A stretch of DNA of 64,000 nt from Pseudomonadota bacterium (lineage in GTDB: Bacteria > Pseudomonadota > Alphaproteobacteria > Rhizobiales > Rhizobiaceae), in contig JAEZXX010000022.1 in NCBI GenBank assembly GCA_023419535.1, positions 1 through 64,000 on the forward strand, given 5' to 3'. Positions within the stretch are counted from its first letter, which is position 1. The number at the start of each line of letters is the position of its first letter. A model generated the notes under the pieces. The model ran no database searches, had not been told where the DNA came from, and saw only the letters and a program-made list of their open reading frames with translations. The position numbers and the translations under genes were made by a program. Of the stretch, positions 14,545 to 22,730 are shown piece after piece.

Positions 14545-16063
14545 GGCGGGCCTCCGCATCCGCCCCATGGACGCCGCCCATCAAGAGGCCGAGCTCCTCG
14601 ATGGAGACCTCCGCCACCTCCATCGCCTTCGACAGGCGCCCGCCGTTGATGACGGCGATGCGGTCGGAGATCTGCAGGAGCTCATCGAGGTCCTGAGAAA
14701 TCAGGAGGATCGCCGCGCCCTTTTCGGCGAGATCGGCCATCGCCTGCCGGATGGCGGTCGCGGCGCCCGCGTCGACGCCCCAGGTCGGCTGCGAGACGAG
14801 GAGGACGGCCGGGTCCTGCCCGATCTCGCGGCCCATGATGAACTTCTGCAGATTGCCGCCCGACAGCGACGAGGCCGCGGAGGCGGGGCCTCGCGCCTTG
14901 ACCGAGAAGGCGGCGATCACCGAGGCGGCGAAGGCCCGTGCCGCACCGAGCTTCAAGAGCCCGCGCGCCGCCAGCCCTTTCCGGGCTCTGGCGGAGAGGA
15001 CCGCGTTCTCCGTCAGCGACATGGCCGGCACGGCCGCATGGCCGTTGCGCTCTTCGGGAACGCTCGCGAGCCCCAGCCGCCGCCGGGCCGAGACGCCGAG
15101 CCGGGAGGCGTCCGTCCCCTCGATCGTGGTCGTCCCGGTGACGCCGTCCGTGCGCTCGCCGGACAGGACCTCGAAGAGCTCGGACTGCCCGTTGCCCGCG
15201 ACGCCCGCGATGCCCAGAATCTCGCCCGCACGCACGGCGAAGGACACGTCCTTCAAGGTTGTGCCGAAGGGCGGCTCGCCGGGGGCCGACAGGTTCGTGA
15301 CGCTGAAGCGCGGCGCGCCGAAGGCGCGCCAGCCGCGCCGCTGCACGTCCTTCAGATCGCCGCCGATCATCGTCTCGGCCATGGAGCGCGCGGTCTCCGC
15401 GGCGGGGTCGCAGGTCGCGACGACCTTGCCCCCGCGCAGGATCGTCGCGGTCGAGCAGAGCGCTTTGATCTCGTCGAGCTTGTGCGAGATGTAGAGGATC
15501 GAGCAGCCTTCGTCGGAGAGCTGGCGCAGGACGGCGAAGAGCTCGTCCACCTCCTGCGGCGTCAGCACCGAGGTCGGCTCGTCCATGATGAGGAGCTTCG
15601 GCTTCACCAGAAGCGCGCGCACGATCTCGATGCGCTGGCGCTCGCCGACCGACAGCGTGTGGACGAAGCGGTGCGGGTCGAGCTTCAGTCTGTAGCGGTC
15701 GAGGACATCGCGGATGCGGGCTTCCAGTTCGCGGCGCGGCGGCGGCTCGTCCATGCCGAGCGCGACGTTCTCCAGAACCGTCATCGCCTCGAAGAGGCAG
15801 AAATGCTGGAAGACCATCGCGAGACCCAGCCGGCGCGCCTCGCGCGGGGAGCCGATCGAGACGGGCCGTCCGTCGAAGCGGATCGCGCCCTCGTCGGCCG
15901 ATTGCACGCCGTAGATGATCTTGACGAGGGTCGACTTGCCGGCGCCGTTCTCGCCGAGCAGCGCGTGGATCGCCCCCGGCGCGACCTTGAACGAGATGGA
16001 ATCGTTCGCCACGACGCCCGGATAGCGCTTCGAGATCCCCTCAAGCTCGAGACGTGGCGTCAT
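14534..16063 (-). CDS. ABC transporter ATP-binding protein with two ABC domains (BMP-type importer)
   Basis: This 509-residue ATPase has two ABC modules, as in sugar/nucleoside importers (RbsA/YufO type). Module 1 has Walker A GENGAGKST, signature LSVGERQR and Walker B LLIMDEPTSVLT. Module 2 has the degenerate Walker A GVAGNGQSE, signature LSGGNLQK and the typical SQPTWGVD in place of a canonical DEPT motif. The start ATG at 16063 (MTPRLELEGISKRYPG) matches the family N-terminus; an upstream ATG at 16090 would add only a short tail. It is the first importer gene, 298 bases after xdhB, with a palindromic repeat in between, so its promoter could be separate from that of hiuH-xdhAB. Confidence 0.92.
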   Translation of the reverse strand: MTPRLELEGISKRYPGVVANDSISFKVAPGAIHALLGENGAGKSTLVKIIYGVQSADEGAIRFDGRPVSIGSPREARRLGLAMVFQHFCLFEAMTVLENVALGMDEPPPRRELEARIRDVLDRYRLKLDPHRFVHTLSVGERQRIEIVRALLVKPKLLIMDEPTSVLTPQEVDELFAVLRQLSDEGCSILYISHKLDEIKALCSTATILRGGKVVATCDPAAETARSMAETMIGGDLKDVQRRGWRAFGAPRFSVTNLSAPGEPPFGTTLKDVSFAVRAGEILGIAGVAGNGQSELFEVLSGERTDGVTGTTTIEGTDASRLGVSARRRLGLASVPEERNGHAAVPAMSLTENAVLSARARKGLAARGLLKLGAARAFAASVIAAFSVKARGPASAASSLSGGNLQKFIMGREIGQDPAVLLVSQPTWGVDAGAATAIRQAMADLAEKGAAILLISQDLDELLQISDRIAVINGGRLSKAMEVAEVSIEELGLLMGGVHGADAEARHAA

Positions 16064-16194
16064 GAACCCCCGGTGCGTTGCGCGGACCACCCCTCATGTC
16101 CGTCATCGCCATATTGCACCGCCCTCGCGCAGGCGCAAAGTCTGTGCAGCGCTTTTCCAAAGGGTTCGGTCGGACGTCTGTCGATGGGGCGCCA

Positions 16195-16330
16195 TTCTTC
16201 TCCCCAGCGGGGAGAAGGTGGCCCGAAGGGCCGGATGAGGGGTCCGCGAAGCGGAGGGATCGGCTGATCGCCATCGAGCGCCGCATGCCCCTCATCCCCC
16301 TGCCGGGACCTTCTCCCCGCAGGGGAGAAG
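16195..16330. repeat. RIME-like mosaic palindromic intergenic element, copy B
   Basis: The 298 bases between xdhB and the importer ATPase contain no gene. The element opens with CTTCTCCCCAGCGGGGAGAA, GGCCCGAAGGGCC and GGATGAGGG (16197-16241) and closes with the inverted arm CCCTCATCCC, CCCTGCCGGG and CTTCTCCCCGCAGGGGAGAA (16287-16330). The stems pair perfectly although the second palindrome differs from that in the other copies. It may end or modulate transcription between xdhB and the importer genes. Confidence 0.82.
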
Positions 16331-16361
16331 AACGCTGTTGCGCCGTCCCGCCTCTCAAACC

Positions 16362-18758
16362 TCAACCCCGCACGGCCTTCACCGCCGCGAGGATCCGTTC
16401 CGGCGTCGCGGGCGCGTCGAGCGCCGGGAACGTGCGGTAGCTGCCCGCCGCCAGCACGGCGTCGGTCAGCGCGGAGAACACGGACAGCGCCAGCATGAAG
16501 GGCGGCTCGCCGACGGCCTTGGAGCGGTAGATCGTCGCGGACGGATTGCGCCCCTTGTCCCAGAGCCCGATCCGCAGATCGTCCGGCCGGTCGTTGGCGG
16601 TCGGGATCTTGTAGGTCGAGGGCGCGTGGGTCGAAAGGCGACCGGCCTTGTCCCAGCACAGCTCCTCGGTCGTCAGCCAGCCGAGCCCCTGGATGAATCC
16701 CCCCTCGATCTGTCCGAGGTCGATCGAAGGGTTTAGCGAGCGACCCACATCGTGCAGGATGTCTGCGCGAAGCACGCGGTTCTCGCCCGTCAGCGTATCG
16801 ATGACGACTTCGGAACAGGCCGCGCCGTAGGCGAAATAGTAGAACGGCGTGCCGCGAGCCTTTTCGCGGTCGTAGGCGATGCCGGGCGTCGCGTAGAAGC
16901 CGGTGGAGGAGAGCGAGACACGCGCGAGATAGGCCTCGCCGACGAGGTCGGCGAAGGACAGCTCCCGGCGCCCGATGCGGACGCGGCCGGGCAGGAACTC
17001 GACCTCCTCGGCGGGCACGCCATAGCGCGAGACGGCGTAGTCGATCAGCCGCTCGCGGATCGCGCGCGCGGCGTTGCGCGCGGCCATCCCGTTCAGGTCC
17101 GACCCGGAGGAGGCGGCGGTCGCGGACGTGTTCGGCACCTTTCCCGTCGTCGTCGCGGTGATGCGGATGCGTCCGACGTCGATCTGGAACTCCTCGGCCA
17201 CCACCTGCGCGACCTTGGTGAAGAGCCCCTGGCCCATCTCCGTGCCGCCGTGGTTCAGCGCCACCGAGCCGTCCTTGTAGACGTGGACCAGCGCGCCGGC
17301 CTGGTTCAGATGGGTCGTGGTGAAGGAGATGCCGAACTTCACCGGCGTCAGCGCCAGACCCTTCTTCAGGACCGGGCTCGTCTCGTTGAAGGCGCGCACG
17401 CTTTCGCGCCGCGCGCGGTAGTCGGACGAGGCTTCCAGCTCGTCCACGATCTCGTCGATGACACAATCCGTCACGGCCATGTGATAGGGCGTCTTCGCCT
17501 CGATCCCTGAGCCCATCGCCGGGTAGAAATTGCGCTTGCGCACGTCCAGGGGGTCAAGCCCGGTCCGGTGCGCGATCTCGTCCACGGCGCGTTCGATGGC
17601 GACCATGCCCTGCGGCCCCCCGAAGCCGCGGAAGGCGGTGTTGGAGGCCGTATGCGTCTTCAGCCGCCGCGAATGGATGCGGGCGGCGGGCAGCGCATAG
17701 GCATTGTCGGCGTGGAACATCGCCCGGTCGGCGATGGCGCCCGACAGATCCTTCGAATAGCCGCAGCGCACCAGATGGGAAAAGTCGGCGGCGATGATCC
17801 GGCCGGTCTCGTCGTAGCCGACCTCGTAGGTCGTGCGCATCTCGTGGCGCTTGCCGGTCATCTCCATGTCGTCGTCGCGGTCGAGCCGGCATTTGGCCGG
17901 GCGGCCGGTCTGGACCGCGACGAGTGCCGCGACCGCCGCGAAGAGCGCCGGCTGGCTTTCCTTGCCGCCGAAGCCGCCGCCCATGCGCCGGACCTCGACC
18001 GTCACTGCGTGGTCGGGGCGCCCGAGCGCCTTGGCGACGTTGTGCTGGACCTCGGACGGGTGCTGCGTGGAGGAGCGCACCAGGACGTCGCCGTCCTCCA
18101 GCGGCATCGCGCTCGCGACCTGGCCCTCGAGGTAGAAGTGGTCCTGCCCGCCAGTCTCGACGGTGCCGGACAGGCGGTGCGGTGCGCCTGCCAGCGCCGC
18201 GGCGGCATCCCCGAGCCGCATCTCGTGCGGCAGCAGGAGGTCGCCGTCCCGGTCCGCCAGCGCCACCGCCTCGTCGATGGTGATCGCGGGCGTCCCGGCC
18301 TCGATATCGATCGCTGCGAGCTTCGCCGCGGCGCGAGCCTGCGCCAGCGTCTCGGCGGCGACGGCGAAAAGCGGCTGGCCGCGGAACTGGACGGAGCCTT
18401 CCGCGAAGATCGGATCGTCGCCGAAGACCGGCGAATAGTCGTTCTTGCCCGGAATGTCGGCGGCGGTCAGCACGGCGGCGACTCCGGGCGCCGCGCGCAC
18501 CGCGTCGAGGCCGAGCGAGACGAGCCGGCCGTGCGCGACCGGCGACATGGCGATGTAGACCTGGAGCGTGCCCGGCAGCTCCGGCTCGTCGTCCGTGTAG
18601 CGGGCCTCGCCGGAGACGTGCTTGCCGCCGCTGTCGTGCTTCAGGCCCGTGCCGACGCCGCCGCGGATGGCGCGCGGATGGCGCGGCGCCGCCTCGTGGA
18701 AGCTCGCCGGATCGACCGTGCCGGCCTCGCCTCGGTCCTGGATGCGGGTCTCGTCCAT
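16362..18758 (-). CDS. xdhB: Xanthine dehydrogenase, molybdopterin-binding subunit XdhB
   Basis: This 798-residue catalytic subunit oxidises hypoxanthine and xanthine to urate with XdhA. Visible molybdenum-pterin motifs are GQDHFYLEGQ, RRMGGGFGGKE and AFRGFGGPQG; the predicted catalytic Glu751 is in AVGEPPFMLALSVFSAL near the C-terminus. The length fits bacterial XdhB. Its ATG at 18758 overlaps the xdhA stop by one base (TAATG). The maturation gene xdhC, often next to xdhAB, is not in this window. Confidence 0.96.
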   Translation of the reverse strand: MDETRIQDRGEAGTVDPASFHEAAPRHPRAIRGGVGTGLKHDSGGKHVSGEARYTDDEPELPGTLQVYIAMSPVAHGRLVSLGLDAVRAAPGVAAVLTAADIPGKNDYSPVFGDDPIFAEGSVQFRGQPLFAVAAETLAQARAAAKLAAIDIEAGTPAITIDEAVALADRDGDLLLPHEMRLGDAAAALAGAPHRLSGTVETGGQDHFYLEGQVASAMPLEDGDVLVRSSTQHPSEVQHNVAKALGRPDHAVTVEVRRMGGGFGGKESQPALFAAVAALVAVQTGRPAKCRLDRDDDMEMTGKRHEMRTTYEVGYDETGRIIAADFSHLVRCGYSKDLSGAIADRAMFHADNAYALPAARIHSRRLKTHTASNTAFRGFGGPQGMVAIERAVDEIAHRTGLDPLDVRKRNFYPAMGSGIEAKTPYHMAVTDCVIDEIVDELEASSDYRARRESVRAFNETSPVLKKGLALTPVKFGISFTTTHLNQAGALVHVYKDGSVALNHGGTEMGQGLFTKVAQVVAEEFQIDVGRIRITATTTGKVPNTSATAASSGSDLNGMAARNAARAIRERLIDYAVSRYGVPAEEVEFLPGRVRIGRRELSFADLVGEAYLARVSLSSTGFYATPGIAYDREKARGTPFYYFAYGAACSEVVIDTLTGENRVLRADILHDVGRSLNPSIDLGQIEGGFIQGLGWLTTEELCWDKAGRLSTHAPSTYKIPTANDRPDDLRIGLWDKGRNPSATIYRSKAVGEPPFMLALSVFSALTDAVLAAGSYRTFPALDAPATPERILAAVKAVRG

Positions 18759-20188
18759 TACGCCACCTCCGCGATGCGCGTCGGCACGCCCTCGAGCGAC
18801 AGGCGGAAGCGCTCCAGGCAGTTGCGCGCGGCCGCCAACCGGTAGTCGCGGCTCGCCCGCATGTCGGTCAGCGGCTCGAAGTCTTTAGCCAGCGCCGCGC
18901 CGGCCGATTCGACCGCCGCCGCGTCGAAGCGCCGCCCGGCGAGAGCGGCCTCGGCTGCCCTCGCTCGCTTGGGCGTGGACGCCATGCCGCCGAAGGCGAG
19001 GCGCGCCTCGCGCACGATCGCGCCATCGAAGGACAGCCTGAAGGCGGCCATGACGGCGGAGATGTCGGAATCCATCCGCTTGGAGATCTTGGAGGCGTGG
19101 TAACGGTCGTTTTCGCCGAGGAGCGGCACTTCGACCGCCACGACGAACTCTCCGGGGCGCCGGTCCTGCTTCCCGTATTCGAGGAAGAAGTCCTCCAGCG
19201 GCATCTGGCGCGCCTCGTCCCCGCGGCGAAGATGCAGCGTGGCGCCCAGCGCGATCAACGCCGGCGGCAGGTCGCCGATGGGTGAGCCGTTGGCGATGTT
19301 GCCGCCGACCGTGCCGGCGTTGCGCACCTGATGCCCGGCGAAGCGTCGCATCAGCTCGCCGAGGTCGGGGTGGATCTCGGCGAGACGCCGGGCCGCGGCC
19401 GAATGGGTAACCGCGGCGCCGAAATAAAGCGCGGCCGGCCCCTCTTCGATATGGGCGAGGTCGGCGACGCGGCTGACGTCGATGAGGAGCGGCAGGTCGC
19501 GGTGCTGCTTGGTGACCCAGAGGCCGACATCGGTTGCGCCTGCCACGAGTCGCGCCTGGGGAAGCTCGGCATAGAGGTCGGCCAGGTCGTCGACATGGGT
19601 CGGCGAGAACCAGCGGCCGCCGCCGCCCGCATAGTCGAAGACGTCCTGGCCGCGCAGGCGCGACAGGCGCGCGGCGAGCGCGGCATCGTGCGCCGCGCGG
19701 TCCGGCCGCGGCTCGTGGGAGGCCGCCAGCCCGGCGTCGACGATCGGCCCGTAGCCGGTGCAGCGGCAGAGATTGCCGGCGATCGTATCCTTCACCGCCT
19801 GCCGGTTCTCCAGACCCTCGCCGAGCCATGCCGCGTAGAGCTGCATGACGAAGCCCGGCGTGCAGAAGCCGCACTGGCTGGCGTGAAGATCCACCATGGC
19901 GCGCTGCACCGGATGGTCGCCGCTCAGGCCCTCCACCGTCTCGATCGCGCGGCCGTGGAGCGCCGGCAGGAACAGGATGCAGGCATTGACCGCGCGGCGG
20001 CGGATCGCGCCTGCGCCGTCCGGCTCGGACAAAACGACGGTGCAGGCGCCGCAGTCGCCTTCCGCGCAGCCCTCCTTCGTGCCGGTCAGGCGCTCGTGCC
20101 CGCGCAGATGGTTGAGGACGGTCGTCGTCGGGTGCGGCCCCTCGATGGAGCGCTCCTGCCCGTTGAGAATGAAGCGGATCGCGGCCAT
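18758..20188 (-). CDS. xdhA: Xanthine dehydrogenase, FeS/FAD small subunit XdhA
   Basis: This 476-residue subunit carries the two 2Fe-2S clusters and the FAD that pass electrons from the molybdenum site to NAD. Cluster ligands are Cys41, Cys46, Cys49 and Cys70 (GCAEGDCGACTV) and Cys106, Cys109, Cys141 and Cys143 (QCGFCTPGF, CRCTGYGPI). The FAD-binding part follows (residues about 185-350, with VGGNIANGSPIGDLPP), then the CO dehydrogenase flavoprotein C-terminal domain. It overlaps hiuH by one base (TGATG) and xdhB by one base, so the three are surely one transcription unit. Confidence 0.96.
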   Translation of the reverse strand: MAAIRFILNGQERSIEGPHPTTTVLNHLRGHERLTGTKEGCAEGDCGACTVVLSEPDGAGAIRRRAVNACILFLPALHGRAIETVEGLSGDHPVQRAMVDLHASQCGFCTPGFVMQLYAAWLGEGLENRQAVKDTIAGNLCRCTGYGPIVDAGLAASHEPRPDRAAHDAALAARLSRLRGQDVFDYAGGGGRWFSPTHVDDLADLYAELPQARLVAGATDVGLWVTKQHRDLPLLIDVSRVADLAHIEEGPAALYFGAAVTHSAAARRLAEIHPDLGELMRRFAGHQVRNAGTVGGNIANGSPIGDLPPALIALGATLHLRRGDEARQMPLEDFFLEYGKQDRRPGEFVVAVEVPLLGENDRYHASKISKRMDSDISAVMAAFRLSFDGAIVREARLAFGGMASTPKRARAAEAALAGRRFDAAAVESAGAALAKDFEPLTDMRASRDYRLAAARNCLERFRLSLEGVPTRIAEVA

Positions 20189-20556
20189 CAGCTGCCCCGG
20201 TAGGTCGAATAGCCGAAGGGCGAGAGGAGCAGCGGCACATGATAGTGCCGCGCCTCCGCCATGCCGAAGCGGATCACCACCGCGTCGAGGAATTTCGGCT
20301 CGGGCAGATCGACGCCGGTCCGGTCGAGATAGGCACCGGCGGAAAAGACGAGCTCGTAGATCCCGGTCCGGAAGGCATCGCCTTCCAGAAGCGGCGCGTC
20401 GCAGCGCCCGTCGGAATTGGTGGTCGCCGACGCGATGCGGATGCGCTCGGCTCCGTCGAGCCGGAACAGCTCCAGGCCGAGCCCCCCGGCGGGTCGCCCG
20501 CTGGCAGTGTCGAGCACATGGGTGGTGAGCCTGCCGCCCGCCGTCGTCTCAGCCAT
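20188..20556 (-). CDS. hiuH: 5-hydroxyisourate hydrolase (transthyretin-like)
   Basis: The 122-residue protein hydrolyses 5-hydroxyisourate, the PuuD product, to OHCU. It has the family features: LTTHVLDTASGRPA at the N-terminus, the central Arg/Tyr region, HYHVPLLLSPFGYSTYRGS with the diagnostic C-terminal YRGS. No signal peptide is seen, so it is cytosolic. It is the first gene of the purine series and overlaps xdhA by one base. OHCU decarboxylase and allantoinase, the following steps, are not encoded in this window. Confidence 0.95.
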   Translation of the reverse strand: MAETTAGGRLTTHVLDTASGRPAGGLGLELFRLDGAERIRIASATTNSDGRCDAPLLEGDAFRTGIYELVFSAGAYLDRTGVDLPEPKFLDAVVIRFGMAEARHYHVPLLLSPFGYSTYRGS

Positions 20557-20644
20557 CAGAGCGATGATTCCATTGCCGTTTCTCGTGTCGAAGGCGAGTT
20601 TGCACCCGGCTCGCGCCGCCGTCCAGCCGGCAGACGCGCCGCGA

Positions 20645-21676
20645 TCAGTCGCCAGCGGTCTCGGCGCGGTAGAGCACCGGCCAGTCGTCCGGCATCACGC
20701 CGCGGCATTCGCCCATCGCCGCCTCCTCGACGAGGACGAGATCCTGCCCGTCGAACACCCAGGATGTGATCGAGCCGCAGTCCCCGAGACCTCGCCCGCG
20801 AGCGAAGGCCTGGATGGTGCGGCCGTCCTCGGCGAGCCCGGCATTGACGAGCGTCGAGCCGGTCTCGAGCTCGTCCGGACCGATCGCCGTGCCCTGCGGG
20901 CCGAGATCGGCGAGGCGGGCGATGCCGTCCTTCACGATCGAGAAATCCTCGAAGAGGTTGTAGGCGCCGGCGGAGGTGCACACGCCCCAGATCAACGTGC
21001 CGTCCGGCGCCCGGTAGACGCTGTCCTCGCCGCCCTCGGGACAGAACTCGTCGCGTTCGGGCAGACCCTCGGGTCGCTCGGCGGGCACGTCGACGGCCGT
21101 CAGTTCCACCGCCGTCACGGTCGAGAGCGGGGAGGGGCCCGGGATCGTGTCGGCCGGCCGCTCGCCGCGCGCGACGATGGCGCCCGAGGACCCGGCCCGC
21201 TCCTGCGCGGCGTCCATGTAGCGCAGCGCCGCGCTCATGCCGTCCAGGGAGACTGGCACCGTCTCCTCGCCGATCGAGACGTCGAGCGTCGCACCCGGCA
21301 GAAGTGCATGGAGAAACGCCGCATGGTCGACCGGCCCGAGTTCCGCCGAAGCGAAGCTGCCGTCCTCCTCCGGCTCCAGAGTCTGGACCGGCAGGGTGCC
21401 GCCTTCGAGCGACAGGCGGATCGGCCCGCCGGCCTGGAGTTCGTCGAGGATGGTGACCGAGACGAGCGGGCCCGATTCCGCACCGGCCTCCCGCGTCACC
21501 TTCAGATAGGCGAAGACCGGCGCCATGTCGGGCGAGAGGCCGATCGCGGTGCAGGCCATGGCGTTGTCGCAGCCGACCACCCAGTCGCCGAAGGCCTCCA
21601 GCGTCCCTGTTCCGGCCGCGGCGGCGGGCCAGGCGGCGGCACTGGCCAGAAGTGTGAGGGCGAAGGCTGCGCGCAT
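20645..21676 (-). CDS. Secreted DUF1176-type protein
   Basis: The 343-residue protein has a signal peptide (MRAAFALTLLASAAAWPAAAAG) and a mature part that opens LEAFGDWVVGCDNAMACTAIGL, a pattern I associate with DUF1176 proteins. Several conserved cysteines (VVGCDN, MACTA, EFCPEGG, WGVCTSAG, GDCGS, MGECRG) suggest disulfide bonds in the periplasm. The function of this family is not known. It is encoded 88 bases upstream of hiuH in the same direction and divergent from the tenA riboswitch; co-transcription with the purine genes is possible but not shown. The family assignment is from memory of the motif and is moderate. Confidence 0.65.
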   Translation of the reverse strand: MRAAFALTLLASAAAWPAAAAGTGTLEAFGDWVVGCDNAMACTAIGLSPDMAPVFAYLKVTREAGAESGPLVSVTILDELQAGGPIRLSLEGGTLPVQTLEPEEDGSFASAELGPVDHAAFLHALLPGATLDVSIGEETVPVSLDGMSAALRYMDAAQERAGSSGAIVARGERPADTIPGPSPLSTVTAVELTAVDVPAERPEGLPERDEFCPEGGEDSVYRAPDGTLIWGVCTSAGAYNLFEDFSIVKDGIARLADLGPQGTAIGPDELETGSTLVNAGLAEDGRTIQAFARGRGLGDCGSITSWVFDGQDLVLVEEAAMGECRGVMPDDWPVLYRAETAGD

Positions 21677-21777
21677 CAGAAGGCTCCCGTGCGTCGGTCC
21701 GAGCGCCCTTCGTGCCAGCGCGGGAGTTGGCGCGCAACGGGCTGGAAACCGGCGGCGGATCGACTAGAAACGACAAT

Positions 21778-21855
21778 GCGACAGGGGCGTCCGCATGTGC
21801 GGGCTGAGAAGCACCCTTGGAACCTGAACCGGATCATGCCGGCGGAGGGAGTTGC
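21778..21855 (+). promoter_or_regulatory. TPP riboswitch (THI element) upstream of tenA
   Basis: The sequence carries the TPP aptamer core in order: closing stem GCGAC (21778-21782) pairing with GTTGC (21851-21855), AGGGG, a short CCGCATGTGCGG hairpin, the invariant GCTGAGA, then CCTTGGAACCTGAACCGGAT and GGCGGAGGGA. The aptamer ends 56 bases before the tenA ATG. Binding of thiamine diphosphate is expected to lower tenA expression, probably at translation initiation, as no intrinsic terminator is evident. Confidence 0.93.
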
Positions 21856-21911
21856 GAGCCCGGTCTATCGATCCGGGCGCCGCGTCCTTCGTCCGATCGA
21901 AGGAGCTGACG

Positions 21912-22613
21912 ATGACCCATCCCGCGACCGCGTCCGACGATTTCGGCTCGCCGCTGTTCTCCGCCCTCCGCCGCGCCGCCGGCGAGGACTGGAGGGCCTA
22001 TGTCGGCCACGAGTTCACCCGCCGTCTCGGCGACGGCTCGCTGCCGCGGCAGGCCTACCTGCATTACCTGAGGCAGGACTACATCTTCCTCGTCCATTTC
22101 GCGCGCGCCTGGTCGCTGCTCGCCTTCAAATGCGCGGACGTGGCGGAGATGCGCATGTGCGCGGCGACGGTGCACGACCTCATCGGAAACGAGATGACGC
22201 TGCATCTGGAAACCTGCGCGCGCGAAGGGCTCGACGAGGCGACGATCCTTTCGACCCGCGAGCGGCCGGAGAACGTCGCCTATACGCGCTACGTCATCGA
22301 CCGGGGGCTTGCCGGCGACGCGTTGGATCTCCTCGTCGCGCTGGCGCCCTGCCTCTTCGGCTACGGCGAGATCGGACCGCGGCTGAAGGCCGCGCACGGG
22401 ACGGACGGGACCTACGGCGAATGGATCTCGGTCTATTCGGGCGAGGACTATCAGGGCGCGGTGCGCCGCTCGGCCAGCCTTTTCGAAAAGGTCGCGCTGC
22501 GCACGATCGGCCCCGATGTCGAGGCCACTCCCCGCTGGCCGTCCCTCGCGGAGGGCTTCGCGCAGGCCTGCCGCCTGGAGCAGGACTTCTGGTCGATGGG
22601 CCTGAGGCCCTGA
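21912..22613 (+). CDS. tenA: TenA family thiaminase II / aminopyrimidine aminohydrolase
   Basis: This 233-residue cytosolic protein is TenA-like and probably hydrolyses amino-HMP precursors so that the pyrimidine moiety of thiamine can be salvaged. Recognisable features are FTRRLGDGSLPRQAYLHYLRQDYIFL, the predicted catalytic Cys147 in LAPCLFGYGEIG, and a C-terminal Glu in RLEQDFWSMG. The start ATG at 21912 follows AAGGAG with good spacing, and the gene lies under a TPP riboswitch, which supports a thiamine salvage role. It stands alone, converging on the DUF2126 gene. Confidence 0.93.
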   Translation: MTHPATASDDFGSPLFSALRRAAGEDWRAYVGHEFTRRLGDGSLPRQAYLHYLRQDYIFLVHFARAWSLLAFKCADVAEMRMCAATVHDLIGNEMTLHLETCAREGLDEATILSTRERPENVAYTRYVIDRGLAGDALDLLVALAPCLFGYGEIGPRLKAAHGTDGTYGEWISVYSGEDYQGAVRRSASLFEKVALRTIGPDVEATPRWPSLAEGFAQACRLEQDFWSMGLRP

Positions 22614-22625
22614 CGCCCGCCTCGT

Positions 22626-22717
22626 AGTCATCCTCGGCCTTGTGCCGAGGATCTACGGACGGTCCGCAAACAGAAGCGGCGGACGACAGTAGGCCCTCGG
22701 CACAAGGCCGAGGGTCA
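22626..22717. repeat. Inverted pair of palindromes between convergent genes
   Basis: CCTCGGCCTTGTGCCGAGG (at about 22632-22650) and CCTCGGCACAAGGCCGAGG (at about 22695-22713) are each able to form a hairpin and are reverse complements of each other. They fill the 117-base gap between the convergent tenA and DUF2126 genes. This resembles a dispersed REP-like element and could act as a two-way transcription end. No other function is visible in this gap. Confidence 0.8.
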
Positions 22718-22730
22718 CGCCGCGTGAGTT

